Assembly: GCA_016712885.1 (NCBI GenBank) | Contig: JADJQF010000034.1 | Coordinates: 62,001 to 126,000 of the forward strand | Source: Candidatus Flexicrinis proximus | GTDB taxonomy: Bacteria > Chloroflexota > Anaerolineae > Aggregatilineales > Phototrophicaceae | DNA length: 64,000 bases | Direction of reading: 5' to 3' | In this document: positions 8,217 to 16,910 of the stretch, one piece after another | Layout of the letters: every line of letters starts with the position of its first letter | Position numbering within the stretch: the first letter of the stretch is position 1 | Program-made: the position numbers and the translations under genes | The notes under the pieces: model-generated | Seen by the model: the letters and a program-made list of their open reading frames with translations, nothing else | What the model was told of the DNA's origin: nothing | Databases searched by the model: none

Positions 8217-8528
8217 ATGTTCGGTACTCAACAGACACATGACAATACGTCTTATGACTATGTAGTCGAGGTCCAGTCCCGCTATACCGATTATCTGCTG
8301 CACAAGCCGTATGTAGTGGGTGTTTCAGTTGGCACATTGGATGTCGACAATGACGGCGATGCGGACCTGATCTACTACTGTCTGGTGGTGCTGGTATCGG
8401 TACTGGTACCGACGGAAACCTTGCTGCCACAGGATCGTATTCCTGACGAATTGGACGGCATACCGGTCAAAGTGCAGGAAATTGGTGAAATCAGCGCTCA
8501 GGCGGCGGCGTTTAACGCCGGTGGGTAA
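8217..8528 (+). CDS. Short paralogue of the N-terminal segment of the preceding protease-like protein
   Basis: A 103-aa protein with an excellent GGAGGT ribosome site. It aligns by eye with residues ~15-80 of the 6995-8125 product: KPYVVGVSVG against KPNVVGVAVG, LLPQDRIPDELDGIPVKVQEIGEI against ALAASDRIPRQIDDIPTDVYEVGIL. It ends before the protease fold begins, and has an Asp-rich insert (DVDNDGDADL) where the larger protein has KETEGHWTD. It is therefore a stand-alone copy of the presumed inhibitory or substrate-binding N-domain. Whether it acts on the protease is unknown. Confidence 0.7.
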   Translation: MFGTQQTHDNTSYDYVVEVQSRYTDYLLHKPYVVGVSVGTLDVDNDGDADLIYYCLVVLVSVLVPTETLLPQDRIPDELDGIPVKVQEIGEISAQAAAFNAGG

Positions 8529-8593
8529 TCGGCACTCGCGCGTCAGGCGGGTTTCCTGTACATTCGGTTGAGTTTGACCTTACAGGATCGCGT

Positions 8594-9946
8594 ATGAGAC
8601 GTGTCACACGGTTCTTGGTGTTGGCGTGGGCGGTAGCCGCTTTGACGGGCTGCACGCTCAGTTTTGGCGAAGCCGAAGAACAGGCGCTGCCGGAATTCTC
8701 CGGACCTCCGGTGGTTCGCATCACGGCCCCGCTGCCCAATGCCACTTATTTGGATGGTGTAGCTGTAAACGTGCAGATTCAGGTGACGAATGCCGGCTCG
8801 GATATCGACCGCGCGGAAGTCCTGGTAGACGGTGTGCTGATCGGCATGCTGCCGCAGCCCAACCCGACCGGCCAATCCGCGTTTGGCGTCACGCAGACGT
8901 TTATTGCCGAAGGTGCGGGCCCGCGTGTGATTGAAGCGCGTGTCTATCGCGCGGATGGCACGGCCAGCCAGTCGGTCATCGTCACAATCAATGTGATTAC
9001 CGAACTGCCGACCCGTTCGGCGCCGACGCTTGCACCAACCTTCACGCTCCTTTCTTCCACTGCAACCAATACCGTTATCGCGACACCGACGCTATCTGTG
9101 GCGGCATCGGCGACCAGCAGCGGCGTAACCATCACCCAGTCCGCCGCGGTTCCGACGTCGCAGGGTATCGTGGTTCCAACCACCATTCCCGGTGCGGCCA
9201 GCGCGACGCCGGCCACAGGTGTTGTCCCGACAACAGCCGCAGCCGCACCTGTGGCGAAATTTGAGGGTATTGTCAACGTGCGGGGCGGTCCAAGCACTAA
9301 CTTCGAGCCGCCGCTTGGGACATTTCAGGCGGGTCAGCAGGCAGATATTCAGGCCGTCTATACCGATGGGACCTGGTTGAAGGTCCGTTTCGGAACAGGC
9401 TCGGGTTGGGTCTTCGCTCAGCTTGTAAAGGTCGAAGGGAACATCAGCGTCTTGCCGCGGGAAGCCGGCCCTCCGATTCCAACCGCGCGCCCGCGCACCA
9501 ATACGCCGGTGCCGCCGACCGTGCAGCCCGGACAACCGACCGCCACCAGTGCGCCAGTTACGGCAGACGGCCCGAATCTGATAGTGGTCAATTGGGAAAT
9601 GCAGGTCATCAACGAAAGCCGCCCGACTAACGATATTGCGGTCAACAAACCCGCGATCGCCTTTGTGCGCGTCCGTAACGCAGGCACGCAGCCCGCCAGC
9701 GGCTTCTTCGCGGTCCTGACGATTGTCAACAGCGCGGACAGCGGCGCGAAACTGGTCGAAGCCGGTTCGTCAGGCGGACTTCAGCCCGGCGAGGAACAAG
9801 TCATTCAGGTCGGCTTCACGGACATGGCCCCGGCCGGTACCGGGCGCGTGGCCGTCGTGCGGCTCGATGAGAATAACCAGGTGCCTGAAAGCAACGAGGG
9901 CGATAACGCCTCATCTCCCATCAGTTACACGCTGGCAGCGAGTTGA
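8594..9946 (+). CDS. Lipoprotein with Ig-like, SH3b and CARDB-like domains
   Basis: Signal peptide with lipobox (AVAALTGCTL) followed by three modules. An Ig-like domain (about residues 35-135, PPVVRITAPLPNATYLDG...AEVLVDGVLIG) is followed by a Thr/Ser/Ala/Pro-rich linker (~140-215). A bacterial SH3 domain comes next (~220-280: VNVRGGPSTNFEPPLGTF ... WLKVRFGTGSGWVFAQLV). After a second Pro/Thr linker, a CARDB-like domain (~315-445) ends with VRLDENNQVPESNEGDN. Extracellular SH3b domains often bind peptidoglycan and CARDB domains mediate adhesion, so this is likely a cell-surface binding protein. AGGATCG precedes the ATG by about 5 bases. Confidence 0.82.
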   Translation: MRRVTRFLVLAWAVAALTGCTLSFGEAEEQALPEFSGPPVVRITAPLPNATYLDGVAVNVQIQVTNAGSDIDRAEVLVDGVLIGMLPQPNPTGQSAFGVTQTFIAEGAGPRVIEARVYRADGTASQSVIVTINVITELPTRSAPTLAPTFTLLSSTATNTVIATPTLSVAASATSSGVTITQSAAVPTSQGIVVPTTIPGAASATPATGVVPTTAAAAPVAKFEGIVNVRGGPSTNFEPPLGTFQAGQQADIQAVYTDGTWLKVRFGTGSGWVFAQLVKVEGNISVLPREAGPPIPTARPRTNTPVPPTVQPGQPTATSAPVTADGPNLIVVNWEMQVINESRPTNDIAVNKPAIAFVRVRNAGTQPASGFFAVLTIVNSADSGAKLVEAGSSGGLQPGEEQVIQVGFTDMAPAGTGRVAVVRLDENNQVPESNEGDNASSPISYTLAAS

Positions 9947-9962
9947 TTTAGCGAGGATACAG

Positions 9963-10040
9963 ACGCCGACCTGATCTCTACGGCTTGGCTTAACGCGTTA
10001 TCCGCATAAGGCTTAGCGCGGAGATCAGGTCGGTGTTTTT
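9963..10040. terminator. Long-stem hairpin terminator between convergent genes
   Basis: A 16-bp stem pairs ACGCCGACCTGATCTC (9963-9978) with GAGATCAGGTCGGTGT (10021-10036), with one G-U type change, followed by TTTTT. The 42-base loop contains a further palindrome, TAACGCGTTA. It separates the lipoprotein gene from the convergent metallopeptidase-like gene. Confidence 0.75.
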
Positions 10041-10046
10041 ACTCCG

Positions 10047-11330
10047 TCAGTTGTTGGCCGCTGCATCCCGCATGCTGCTGGCCTGTTCGCGGAGCGGCGC
10101 CTTAGTGATCACAACCGTGTCCGGCGTCGGCTGTGCCATACACATGGTATCCGCGCTTCCGCTCCAGCAAAGACTGAACTCCGGCACGGCCGTGGGATAA
10201 CGCTGCGCCATAAACCTCAGCATTGCCTCATAGAACTGAGTTGCGTCGGCTGTGGAGTCCCATGAGAGCTTCCATACCCATGCGGCAGCGTGCGATTCGG
10301 CGTTGACATAGAACCGGTAGGTGTCGCCTCCCCAGCCCCCAGCCGCGCGCGCCACGCTAAAAGCATCGAGTTGTGTCTCAAGGTAGCGGCGCACAAAGAA
10401 CTCGCCGGCTGTCCGGCTGAAGTGTTCCTCCCATCCTGTCCCGAGAGTCGTTGACACGTCCATAACCTCGACCTTATGCGGCATATCTCCGGAAAGATAC
10501 TTCGAGGGGTTGATTATGTGTTCGGTAGAGACGGGTGGGTTGCGGAATGCCTCGTTTACAAGCTCCCAGCCGCCCTCCGCCACCAACCGTTGCACGAACA
10601 CCTGACCCTGCAAATACGGGAAGGTCAGCTCCTGCTCGAGTATTTTCGGCGTGCCAGGTGGGATCTCCAGCGTCGAGACTAACCCCATCAGCGCGTCCAT
10701 CTCCTGCAGGATTTCGGCAGGGCGTTCGGTCGACAGCATCAGCGTATAGGCGGTCATGACTTCGGTGGCATCGCCTTCCACCAGCGCTAGCCTGGCTTGC
10801 GCCTCATCGGGATACTGTGTTGAGAACGCGAGATCATCCTCTCCGCCGAAAAACGCCTGCATATCGAAATTCGCGTCCTGCAGCGCATGCGTGAATTCAT
10901 GCACGTAGACGATTTGTTCCAATAGTGGCAGCCGGTCAGTCAGCTCGTCTCCCGTAATCAGCAGCGTGTTCATCTGTTTAGTTTCAGGGTCGTAGTAGCC
11001 GCCGATTTGCGCGACCAGCAGCTCCTGAAGTACTGCAACGATATCTGTACCCGGCTCTAGCAGGTCGAACGCCTCGTAAACAAGCCCGGCATCGCGGTAA
11101 TACTGCTGCGTTTCCAGGTCGTCAAGCTGGCCTGCAACGAACGTAACCACATCGTCACGTGAAGGGAATACCCGCTTGACCGGCACATCCAGTGCCAGCC
11201 CTCGGATGTCTATAGCATCGGCTTCGAGACGGCTCATTTGTGTAAGGAGTGCTTCCGACGGCTCAGCGTCTTGTGCAGCAATGAACCCTGCAGTGGCAGC
11301 CAGGGCGAGGATCAGGAAGATACGTTTCAT
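10047..11330 (-). CDS. Secreted HExxH protein, putative zinc metallopeptidase
   Basis: Signal peptide MKRIFLILALAATAGFIAAQ, then a 400-residue mature protein. The motif YVHEFTHALQDANFD near residue 143 gives the HExxH zinc signature, with a Glu-rich stretch (VEGDATEVMTAYTLM, near residue 195) that could supply the third ligand. This places it near uncharacterised secreted gluzincin-like proteins common in Chloroflexota and Actinobacteria; no substrate can be named. The C-terminus carries a Cys pair (SLCWSGSADTMCM). The gene lies 4 bases downstream of gatC, so the two are probably co-transcribed, although their functions seem unrelated. Confidence 0.72.
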   Translation of the reverse strand: MKRIFLILALAATAGFIAAQDAEPSEALLTQMSRLEADAIDIRGLALDVPVKRVFPSRDDVVTFVAGQLDDLETQQYYRDAGLVYEAFDLLEPGTDIVAVLQELLVAQIGGYYDPETKQMNTLLITGDELTDRLPLLEQIVYVHEFTHALQDANFDMQAFFGGEDDLAFSTQYPDEAQARLALVEGDATEVMTAYTLMLSTERPAEILQEMDALMGLVSTLEIPPGTPKILEQELTFPYLQGQVFVQRLVAEGGWELVNEAFRNPPVSTEHIINPSKYLSGDMPHKVEVMDVSTTLGTGWEEHFSRTAGEFFVRRYLETQLDAFSVARAAGGWGGDTYRFYVNAESHAAAWVWKLSWDSTADATQFYEAMLRFMAQRYPTAVPEFSLCWSGSADTMCMAQPTPDTVVITKAPLREQASSMRDAAANN

Positions 11331-11334
11331 GGGA

Positions 11335-11625
11335 TTATTCGGGCAGCACGGCGCTGACGCGGAACTGGTTGTCTTCGCTGTCCGGCGCGTTGGCGATTAC
11401 TTCGTCAGGTGTAAGCGGTGCATGGGCTATGTCTGGTCGCAGCACGTTCGTCAGCGGCAGCACGGATGCAGTCGCCTCAATATGCGACGTGTCCAGCTGC
11501 TGAAGTTTCTGGAAATACGACAGAATAGCTGAAAGCTGCCCCGCGTAAGTCTCCACTTCGGTATCGGTGAGTTCAAGCTTCGCCAGTTCGGCGATGCTCC
11601 GTACCGTTTCATGCGAAAGTTCCAT
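11335..11625 (-). CDS. gatC: Aspartyl/glutamyl-tRNA(Asn/Gln) amidotransferase subunit C
   Basis: A 96-aa protein with the GatC pattern: ETVRSIAELAKLELTDTEVE at the N-terminus, a central LSAILSYFQKLQQLDTSHIEATA and the conserved LRPDIAHAPLTPDEVIANAP block near the C-terminus. GatC wraps around GatA/GatB and stabilises the amidotransferase that makes Gln-tRNA(Gln) and Asn-tRNA(Asn). gatA and gatB are not in the window, so the operon is split in this genome. An AGAGGTGG ribosome site precedes the ATG, and a TATAAT box (minus strand, 11652-11657) lies a short distance upstream. Confidence 0.95.
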   Translation of the reverse strand: MELSHETVRSIAELAKLELTDTEVETYAGQLSAILSYFQKLQQLDTSHIEATASVLPLTNVLRPDIAHAPLTPDEVIANAPDSEDNQFRVSAVLPE

Positions 11626-11651
11626 GGTCCACCTCTCTGTACAGTTCCCTC

Positions 11652-11657
11652 ATTATA
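11652..11657 (-). promoter_or_regulatory. Predicted -10 box upstream of gatC
   Basis: A perfect TATAAT on the minus strand about 27 bases before gatC; no convincing -35 hexamer was found at 16-18 bases. The rest of the 213-base divergent region (11626-11838) shows no other clear signal. Confidence 0.35.
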
Positions 11658-11838
11658 TAGACTTTCCGCGGACGGTGGCAGAAGCCAGTTTTCGGCGGCC
11701 CGGCTGCGAGCATTTAGAACGTATGAGTTCCTGCATGCTGCCGGATTGTATCGTGCGGACTTGGTGACAACCTCACGTAAGTAGGGTAAAACTTCAACCG
11801 AGTCTATATTGGGACGACTGCATTAAATCGAGGTCGCC

Positions 11839-14800
11839 GTGAGAAGGTTTTCCGCACTATTACTTCTACCACTTTTGGTATTGCCAGCGTTTGTAATGTT
11901 TTCAGATGCGCCGGGTACAACGCCCTCGACGCTTGAGATTACCGGTGTAAATGCCGCCGCCGCCCCGGAAGTAACGCTCACCGTCGACGTCACCGACTTG
12001 GCTGGACAGACGGTCGGCGGGTTATCGATTGACAACTTCCATCTGGGGGGTGCGCTTGCCGATGTCGCGCAGATCGTGCGTGTCGAGCGCGTCACTGAAG
12101 ACAACCTGCCGTTTGCCACCGTTCTGGTCATCGATACCTCCAGCAGCATGGCTGGTACACCTCTGCAGCGCACGAAAGCTGCCGCTAAAGACTTCGTCAG
12201 CGCCCTCGGCGCAGAAGATCAGGTTGCTTTGATCGCCTTTGCCGACGATCCGGTCGTCATACGAGAATTCACCGCGGATAAGGCAGATTTGATCGCGGCG
12301 ATCGATAACCTCGGCTTTGGTGGTCAGACGGCACTCTACGACGGCGCCGTCGCCGGCATCGAACTGGCCGCAAATGCACCATTTCCGCGCCGTGCTGTGA
12401 TTTTGCTGAGCGATGGCGCTGAATACGGCGGAGCAAGCCTCACCGAGCGCGCCGACGGTCCTGATTTGTCGCCGGTGCGCGGTGTGCCCGTCTATACCAT
12501 CGGCCTTGGTTTTGGACTCGACCGCACGTATTTGCAGCAGCTCTCTGACGCTAGCAGCGCCCGGTTCTCCGAGTCGCCTACGCCCGAAGAATTGGCCGCC
12601 ATCTATGCCGATCTGGCGAGTCTGTTTCGCTCGCAGTATATCGTCACGATCGACTTCCAGGGGCCGCTTGACGGACGGATTTACCCGTTCACATTGCGTG
12701 CGTCCAACGAGGCCGGTCAGTCGAATGTCGATGCCGCAACTCTGCGCGCGCCAATCCCTGTTCCGGTCGTAACCGTTTCGCCGCTTCCGAGCGCTCCGCT
12801 GGCCGCGCCTGTGTCCTTCACGGCGTCCACCCGTGGCGACCAGCCTGTCACGCAGGTAGAGTTTGTACTGAACGGCACGTCGACGGTTGACGTTGAAGCG
12901 CCTTATGTCTTTGACTTCGATCCGTTTACTAGTACGCCCGGGGACTATTCGCTTGTGGCTCGCGCCACCGACTCTGATGGCGATATCGGCGAATTCGAGG
13001 TTCCCTTTGTCGTCGCAGCGATTCCGAGCCGGATTGCGCTGGATACCGACCTAAGCGCGCTGGGACCAATCAGCGCCCCTGTAAATATCGGCGTCACCGC
13101 AGACTCGCAAACGCCGCCTCAATCAGTCGATTTCCGTATCGACGGCACGAGCATGGGTGCGTCTAGCGGCCTTCCCGCGACGTTTACGCTCGATCCGTTC
13201 ACCCTTGCGCCGGGGCCACATACGGTGGAGTTTGTGGTCACTGATGCCTCAGGCGCACAGGCCGCGATCACCCAGACCGCGCAGATCGCCGCGCTGCCGC
13301 CGCAGATTAACGTCAATACGGATGCCTTGCCGGCCGAGATCCTGGAAGACGCGAGCTTCACCGTAGAGGCCGCCGGCCAAACCCCGATCGAGAGTGTCGC
13401 CTTTACCTTGAATGGTGTAGTCGAAACGGTGAACGCTGCGTCGGCATCCTACACGATCCGTCCCGCAGAATTGGTCCCGGGGGATCAGAGTGTAACGGTT
13501 GTCGTCACCGACCAGTCCGGCACATCCGCGGCAGCGCAGGTCGCCGTCAACATCGGAGTGCTGCCGCCGGTTGTCGCTGTCATTGGCATTGCCAACGATG
13601 ATGTCCTCGATGCGCCGCGTCCGGTGACTGTGACCGTCAGCGGTCAGACATCGGAAGCTGATGTAACCCTCTTGATTGATGCCGCGCCAGTCACCGTTGA
13701 AGAAACCGCTCCGTATGAGTTTGTCATCGACCCCGCGGCGTTTTCAGGGGCAGGGACGCATCTCGTCACCTTCAGCGTCGTCAATGAGTTCGGTGCGACG
13801 GTTCAGCAGGATATCCGCGTCACTGTTCCTGAATCCGTGTTCCCGTCCCCCTCGCCGTTGCCGACAGAAACTCCAAACGCCGCCGAAACGGCGGCGGCTG
13901 AAAGCCTCGTACAGCAAAGCACGAGCGAGGCACAGGCTACCGCAGACGCTCAGTCGCTGCTGGACCAGCAGGCGACAGCTGACGCGCAGCTCACGGAAGC
14001 CGCACAGGCTACCGGTGTTGTCGTTTCAACGCAGTCCGCCCAGTCAACGCTTGACGCTGCCGCGACCGACACCGCGATCCTGGCGAGTACCTCACGTGCC
14101 AACGCTGCATCTCAGCGCCAGGCCACTGTGGAAGCCCGTGCAACGCAGCAGGCTCAGAGCACACTCGACCTGCAATTGACCGAGATCGCCCAGCAAACGG
14201 CCGCCGCGATTGCCACCATCGATGCCCAGGCGACCCTGGATGTAACGCAGGCTGTCGTGACGCAGGAAGCGGCGACCCTGGCAGCAAGCACCGCGCTTGC
14301 CCGTGACGCCGAGCAGACTGCTATAGCGCGCGAAACAGCCCAGGTGCAGTTAACCGCAGACGCGCAGGGACGCGCCACTGCTCAGGTTGAAATGGCGCTC
14401 GCGCGTCAATCGACAGCCGATGCGGTAAGCACCGGCGAAGCGGTCCAACTCGCTGCAACCAGCGATGCCGCAACCCTGCAGGCAGACTCCGCGCTGACCG
14501 CTGTGGCGCAGGCTGAAGAGACCCTGGTTGCCTTGACGCAGGTGGTCCCAACGGCCGTCCCGACCGATGAGCAGACGGTTACGCTCGAACCTACGGCTGA
14601 GCCAACCCTTGAACCCACCGCCGAACCGACTTCAGAACCCACTGCTGAACCTACAGAGGAACCCAGCGACGAACCCACGGCGGAAGCAACGGTCCTTGAG
14701 CCGACCCCCACGGTGTTCGACCCGACTTCGACCCCTGGTGCGCCGACCGATGTCATCGCTCAAGGCGCAGACGCGCCTGACTCCCAGGTTGCGCTGCTGG

Positions 14801-14871
14801 CAGTTGCGTGTGGTATCGGCCTCCTGGTCCTGATTGTTGTACTGATCTCGATGGCGCGGCGCCGGAAGTAG
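11839..14871 (+). CDS. Large surface VWA-domain protein with Ig-like repeats and PT-rich tail
   Basis: A 1010-aa type I membrane protein. Signal peptide (RRFSALLLLPLLVLPAFVMFS), an Ig-like lead, then a von Willebrand A domain at about 90-270 with the MIDAS motif VIDTSSSMAG and a later Thr/Asp site, so metal-dependent ligand binding is likely. Residues ~300-670 hold four or five Ig-like repeats, each with a phrase such as VEFVLNG or VDFRIDG and an F-x-L-x-P-x-x-LxPG turn. Residues ~670-900 are a Gln/Ala/Thr-rich low-complexity, probably helical, stretch (ATADAQ, TQQAQ). Then come EPTAEPT repeats and a C-terminal membrane helix (VALLAVACGIGLLVLIVVLI) ending in RRRK. The start is GTG with GAGG five bases upstream. 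Confidence 0.85.
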   Translation: MRRFSALLLLPLLVLPAFVMFSDAPGTTPSTLEITGVNAAAAPEVTLTVDVTDLAGQTVGGLSIDNFHLGGALADVAQIVRVERVTEDNLPFATVLVIDTSSSMAGTPLQRTKAAAKDFVSALGAEDQVALIAFADDPVVIREFTADKADLIAAIDNLGFGGQTALYDGAVAGIELAANAPFPRRAVILLSDGAEYGGASLTERADGPDLSPVRGVPVYTIGLGFGLDRTYLQQLSDASSARFSESPTPEELAAIYADLASLFRSQYIVTIDFQGPLDGRIYPFTLRASNEAGQSNVDAATLRAPIPVPVVTVSPLPSAPLAAPVSFTASTRGDQPVTQVEFVLNGTSTVDVEAPYVFDFDPFTSTPGDYSLVARATDSDGDIGEFEVPFVVAAIPSRIALDTDLSALGPISAPVNIGVTADSQTPPQSVDFRIDGTSMGASSGLPATFTLDPFTLAPGPHTVEFVVTDASGAQAAITQTAQIAALPPQINVNTDALPAEILEDASFTVEAAGQTPIESVAFTLNGVVETVNAASASYTIRPAELVPGDQSVTVVVTDQSGTSAAAQVAVNIGVLPPVVAVIGIANDDVLDAPRPVTVTVSGQTSEADVTLLIDAAPVTVEETAPYEFVIDPAAFSGAGTHLVTFSVVNEFGATVQQDIRVTVPESVFPSPSPLPTETPNAAETAAAESLVQQSTSEAQATADAQSLLDQQATADAQLTEAAQATGVVVSTQSAQSTLDAAATDTAILASTSRANAASQRQATVEARATQQAQSTLDLQLTEIAQQTAAAIATIDAQATLDVTQAVVTQEAATLAASTALARDAEQTAIARETAQVQLTADAQGRATAQVEMALARQSTADAVSTGEAVQLAATSDAATLQADSALTAVAQAEETLVALTQVVPTAVPTDEQTVTLEPTAEPTLEPTAEPTSEPTAEPTEEPSDEPTAEATVLEPTPTVFDPTSTPGAPTDVIAQGADAPDSQVALLAVACGIGLLVLIVVLISMARRRK

Positions 14872-15000
14872 CTCTGATCTGTGCGGCAGGTCAATCGCCG
14901 CTCGCCGTATTGTAGGACCGACTTGTCTGGGAACGAGGGCTGAGACCATCCGGCCAACGCCCTCTTTCCGGACTTGCCGGCCTTAGGAAAGAGAGTCGTT

Positions 15001-16155
15001 ATGACCGAAATCGTGATTATCGACGCGGTACGCACTCCGCTTGGTCGCCGTAACGGGGTTCTTCGTGATGTTCACCCCGTTCGCCTCGGTTCGCATGTAT
15101 TGTGCGAACTGCTCGCGCGCTCAAACTTACCTGTTGAGGAGATCGACCACGTGATCATGGGCTGTGTCAGCCAGATCGGTGACCAGACCTTTAACCTCGC
15201 GCGTAATGTCGTACTGGATGCCGGCTTGCCGGCAGGCATCGCCGCGACAACCATCGACTTCCAATGCGGCAGCAGCCAGCAGGCCGTCCATTTGGCGGCG
15301 GGAATGGTTGCCTCAGGACAGGCAGAAGTCGTAATCGCGGGGGGTGTTGAAAATATGTCGCGCGTGCCGATGGGCAGCAGCATCGCCAGCGGCCAGCCCT
15401 TCACCGACCGCATCATGTCCGATTACAACATGATCCCTCAGGGAATTGCGGCCGATGAGATTGCCCAGAAGTGGGGCATTGACCGCGCCGACGTCGACCA
15501 GATCGGCTATGAGAGCCATTTGCGGGCGGCAAAGGCCGCCGCCGCAGGCGCCTTCAAGCGCGAGATCGCGCCGGTTGAAGGTTCGGACGAAGCCGGAAAC
15601 CGGATCACCGTCGAGAACGATCAAGGGATCCGTCCGAATGTCGATCTTGCCAAAATGGGCTCGCTTCAGGCTGCCTTTACGCCCAATGGCGTGACAACCG
15701 CCGGCAATAGCAGCCAGATCAGCGATGGCGCTGCGGGCGTGATCGTCACGACCTCGGCGTGGGCCAGGCATTTGGGTCTCAAGCCCCGTGCGCGGATCCT
15801 GAGCATGGTAACCGTCGGTAGCGATCCCCATCTGATGCTGACCGGACCGATCCCAGCGACACGTAAAGCCCTTGACCGCGCCGGCCTGTCGTTTGACCAG
15901 ATCGACCTGTTCGAAGTGAATGAGGCCTTTGCCGCGGTCATCGCGATGTGGCGCAAGGAATATGGCGCTGACATGAGCAAGGTCAACGTCCACGGGGGCG
16001 CAATTGCCTTGGGGCATCCACTGGGAGCCAGCGGCGCGCGGCTGATGACGACGCTGCTGCACGCGCTCGAAACCCACGATAAGCGCTATGGCCTGCAAAC
16101 GATGTGCTGTGGCGGCGGCATGGGTACAGGAACGGTCATCGAGCGGTTGAACTGA
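15001..16155 (+). CDS. Acetyl-CoA C-acetyltransferase (thiolase)
   Basis: Condenses or cleaves acyl-CoA with acetyl-CoA. The 384-aa protein has the acyl-accepting Cys in DFQCGSSQQAVH (near residue 90), the GGVENMSRVP loop, the C-terminal His in GGAIALGHPLGASGAR and the second catalytic Cys in TMCCGGGMGTGTVIERL, all typical of the degradative/biosynthetic thiolase family. The ATG at 15001 follows AGGAAAGAGAG and begins TEIVIIDAVRTPLG, the usual thiolase start. It heads a six-gene chain in which almost every junction overlaps. Its stop codon overlaps the sirtuin start (TGATG). Confidence 0.93.
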   Translation: MTEIVIIDAVRTPLGRRNGVLRDVHPVRLGSHVLCELLARSNLPVEEIDHVIMGCVSQIGDQTFNLARNVVLDAGLPAGIAATTIDFQCGSSQQAVHLAAGMVASGQAEVVIAGGVENMSRVPMGSSIASGQPFTDRIMSDYNMIPQGIAADEIAQKWGIDRADVDQIGYESHLRAAKAAAAGAFKREIAPVEGSDEAGNRITVENDQGIRPNVDLAKMGSLQAAFTPNGVTTAGNSSQISDGAAGVIVTTSAWARHLGLKPRARILSMVTVGSDPHLMLTGPIPATRKALDRAGLSFDQIDLFEVNEAFAAVIAMWRKEYGADMSKVNVHGGAIALGHPLGASGARLMTTLLHALETHDKRYGLQTMCCGGGMGTGTVIERLN

Positions 16156-16910
16156 TGGATGCTGCGCTCCAAAATGCTGTCCAGGCCTTGAAACACGCGC
16201 GTCGCGTCACCGTCTTGACCGGCGCGGGCGTCAGTAAAGAGTCCGGCGTGCCAACCTACCGGGACGCCCTCACTGGCTTGTGGGCGAACTACAGTTTTGA
16301 GGATCTGGCATCGCCGCAAGGATACATGCGCGACCCCGCAATGGTCTGGGACTGGTATGAGGAGCGGCGCAGTCAGCTCAAAGTCGTACAGCCAAACCCT
16401 GGTCACATCGCCTTAGCCCAGTTGGCCGCCCGTTACGACCAGTTTCTGCTGATCACCCAGAACGTCGACGACTTGCACGAGCGCGGTGGCAGCAGCGACG
16501 TGATTCATCTTCACGGTCATCTGATGCTGACGCGCTGCTTTTCGGATTGCAGGGGAAACCCGACCCGGATCGAGCCCAAAGACTATGTCATGCGGGATAC
16601 CTCGCCGCCGCTTTGTCCCTATTGTGGCCGCTGGCTGCGGCCGGATGTAGTCTGGTTCACCGAGATGCTCCCTCAGGCCGACTTTCAACGCGCGCAGAAG
16701 GCTTCGCTCTCGTGCGACGTGATGCTGGTTGTCGGGACGTCTGCTATGGTCTACCCGGCTGCCAGCCTGCCCTCACTGGCAGACGCTGCGGGCGCAGTCG
16801 TGATCGAGGTCAACCCTGAGCCGACAGACATCTCGCATCTGGCCGGCATCCATCTGCGTGGTCCGTCCGGCGAGATTCTTCCACAGTTGGTGGGGGCGCT
16901 CGATGCGTAG
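16155..16910 (+). CDS. cobB: Sir2-family NAD-dependent protein deacylase
   Basis: Removes acyl groups from protein lysines using NAD. Motifs in order: LTGAGVSKESGVPTYRD (NAD loop), TQNVDDLHERGG, HLHGH with the catalytic His, two Cys pairs (CFSDC and CPYC) for the structural zinc, RPDVVWFTEMLP, and VVGTSAMVYPAASLP. A Tyr-x-x-Arg pattern in WDWYEERRSQ corresponds to the pair that lets class III sirtuins accept succinyl or malonyl lysine, so desuccinylase activity is plausible. The start overlaps the thiolase stop by one base, so the two are probably translationally coupled. Length (251 aa) is normal. Confidence 0.92.
   Translation: MDAALQNAVQALKHARRVTVLTGAGVSKESGVPTYRDALTGLWANYSFEDLASPQGYMRDPAMVWDWYEERRSQLKVVQPNPGHIALAQLAARYDQFLLITQNVDDLHERGGSSDVIHLHGHLMLTRCFSDCRGNPTRIEPKDYVMRDTSPPLCPYCGRWLRPDVVWFTEMLPQADFQRAQKASLSCDVMLVVGTSAMVYPAASLPSLADAAGAVVIEVNPEPTDISHLAGIHLRGPSGEILPQLVGALDA

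Noticed and set aside
14580..14720. Tandem DNA repeat array
   Set aside because: It is the EPTAEPT coding repeat of the VWA protein tail, not an independent element.
14880..15000. Possible TPP riboswitch upstream of the thiolase (CTGAGA motif present)
   Set aside because: The remaining conserved TPP riboswitch parts and stems are missing; only a short GAGGGC/GCCCTC pairing is seen.
15313..16098. A 261-codon minus-strand frame inside the thiolase gene
   Set aside because: Antisense shadow of a conserved enzyme gene in high-GC DNA.
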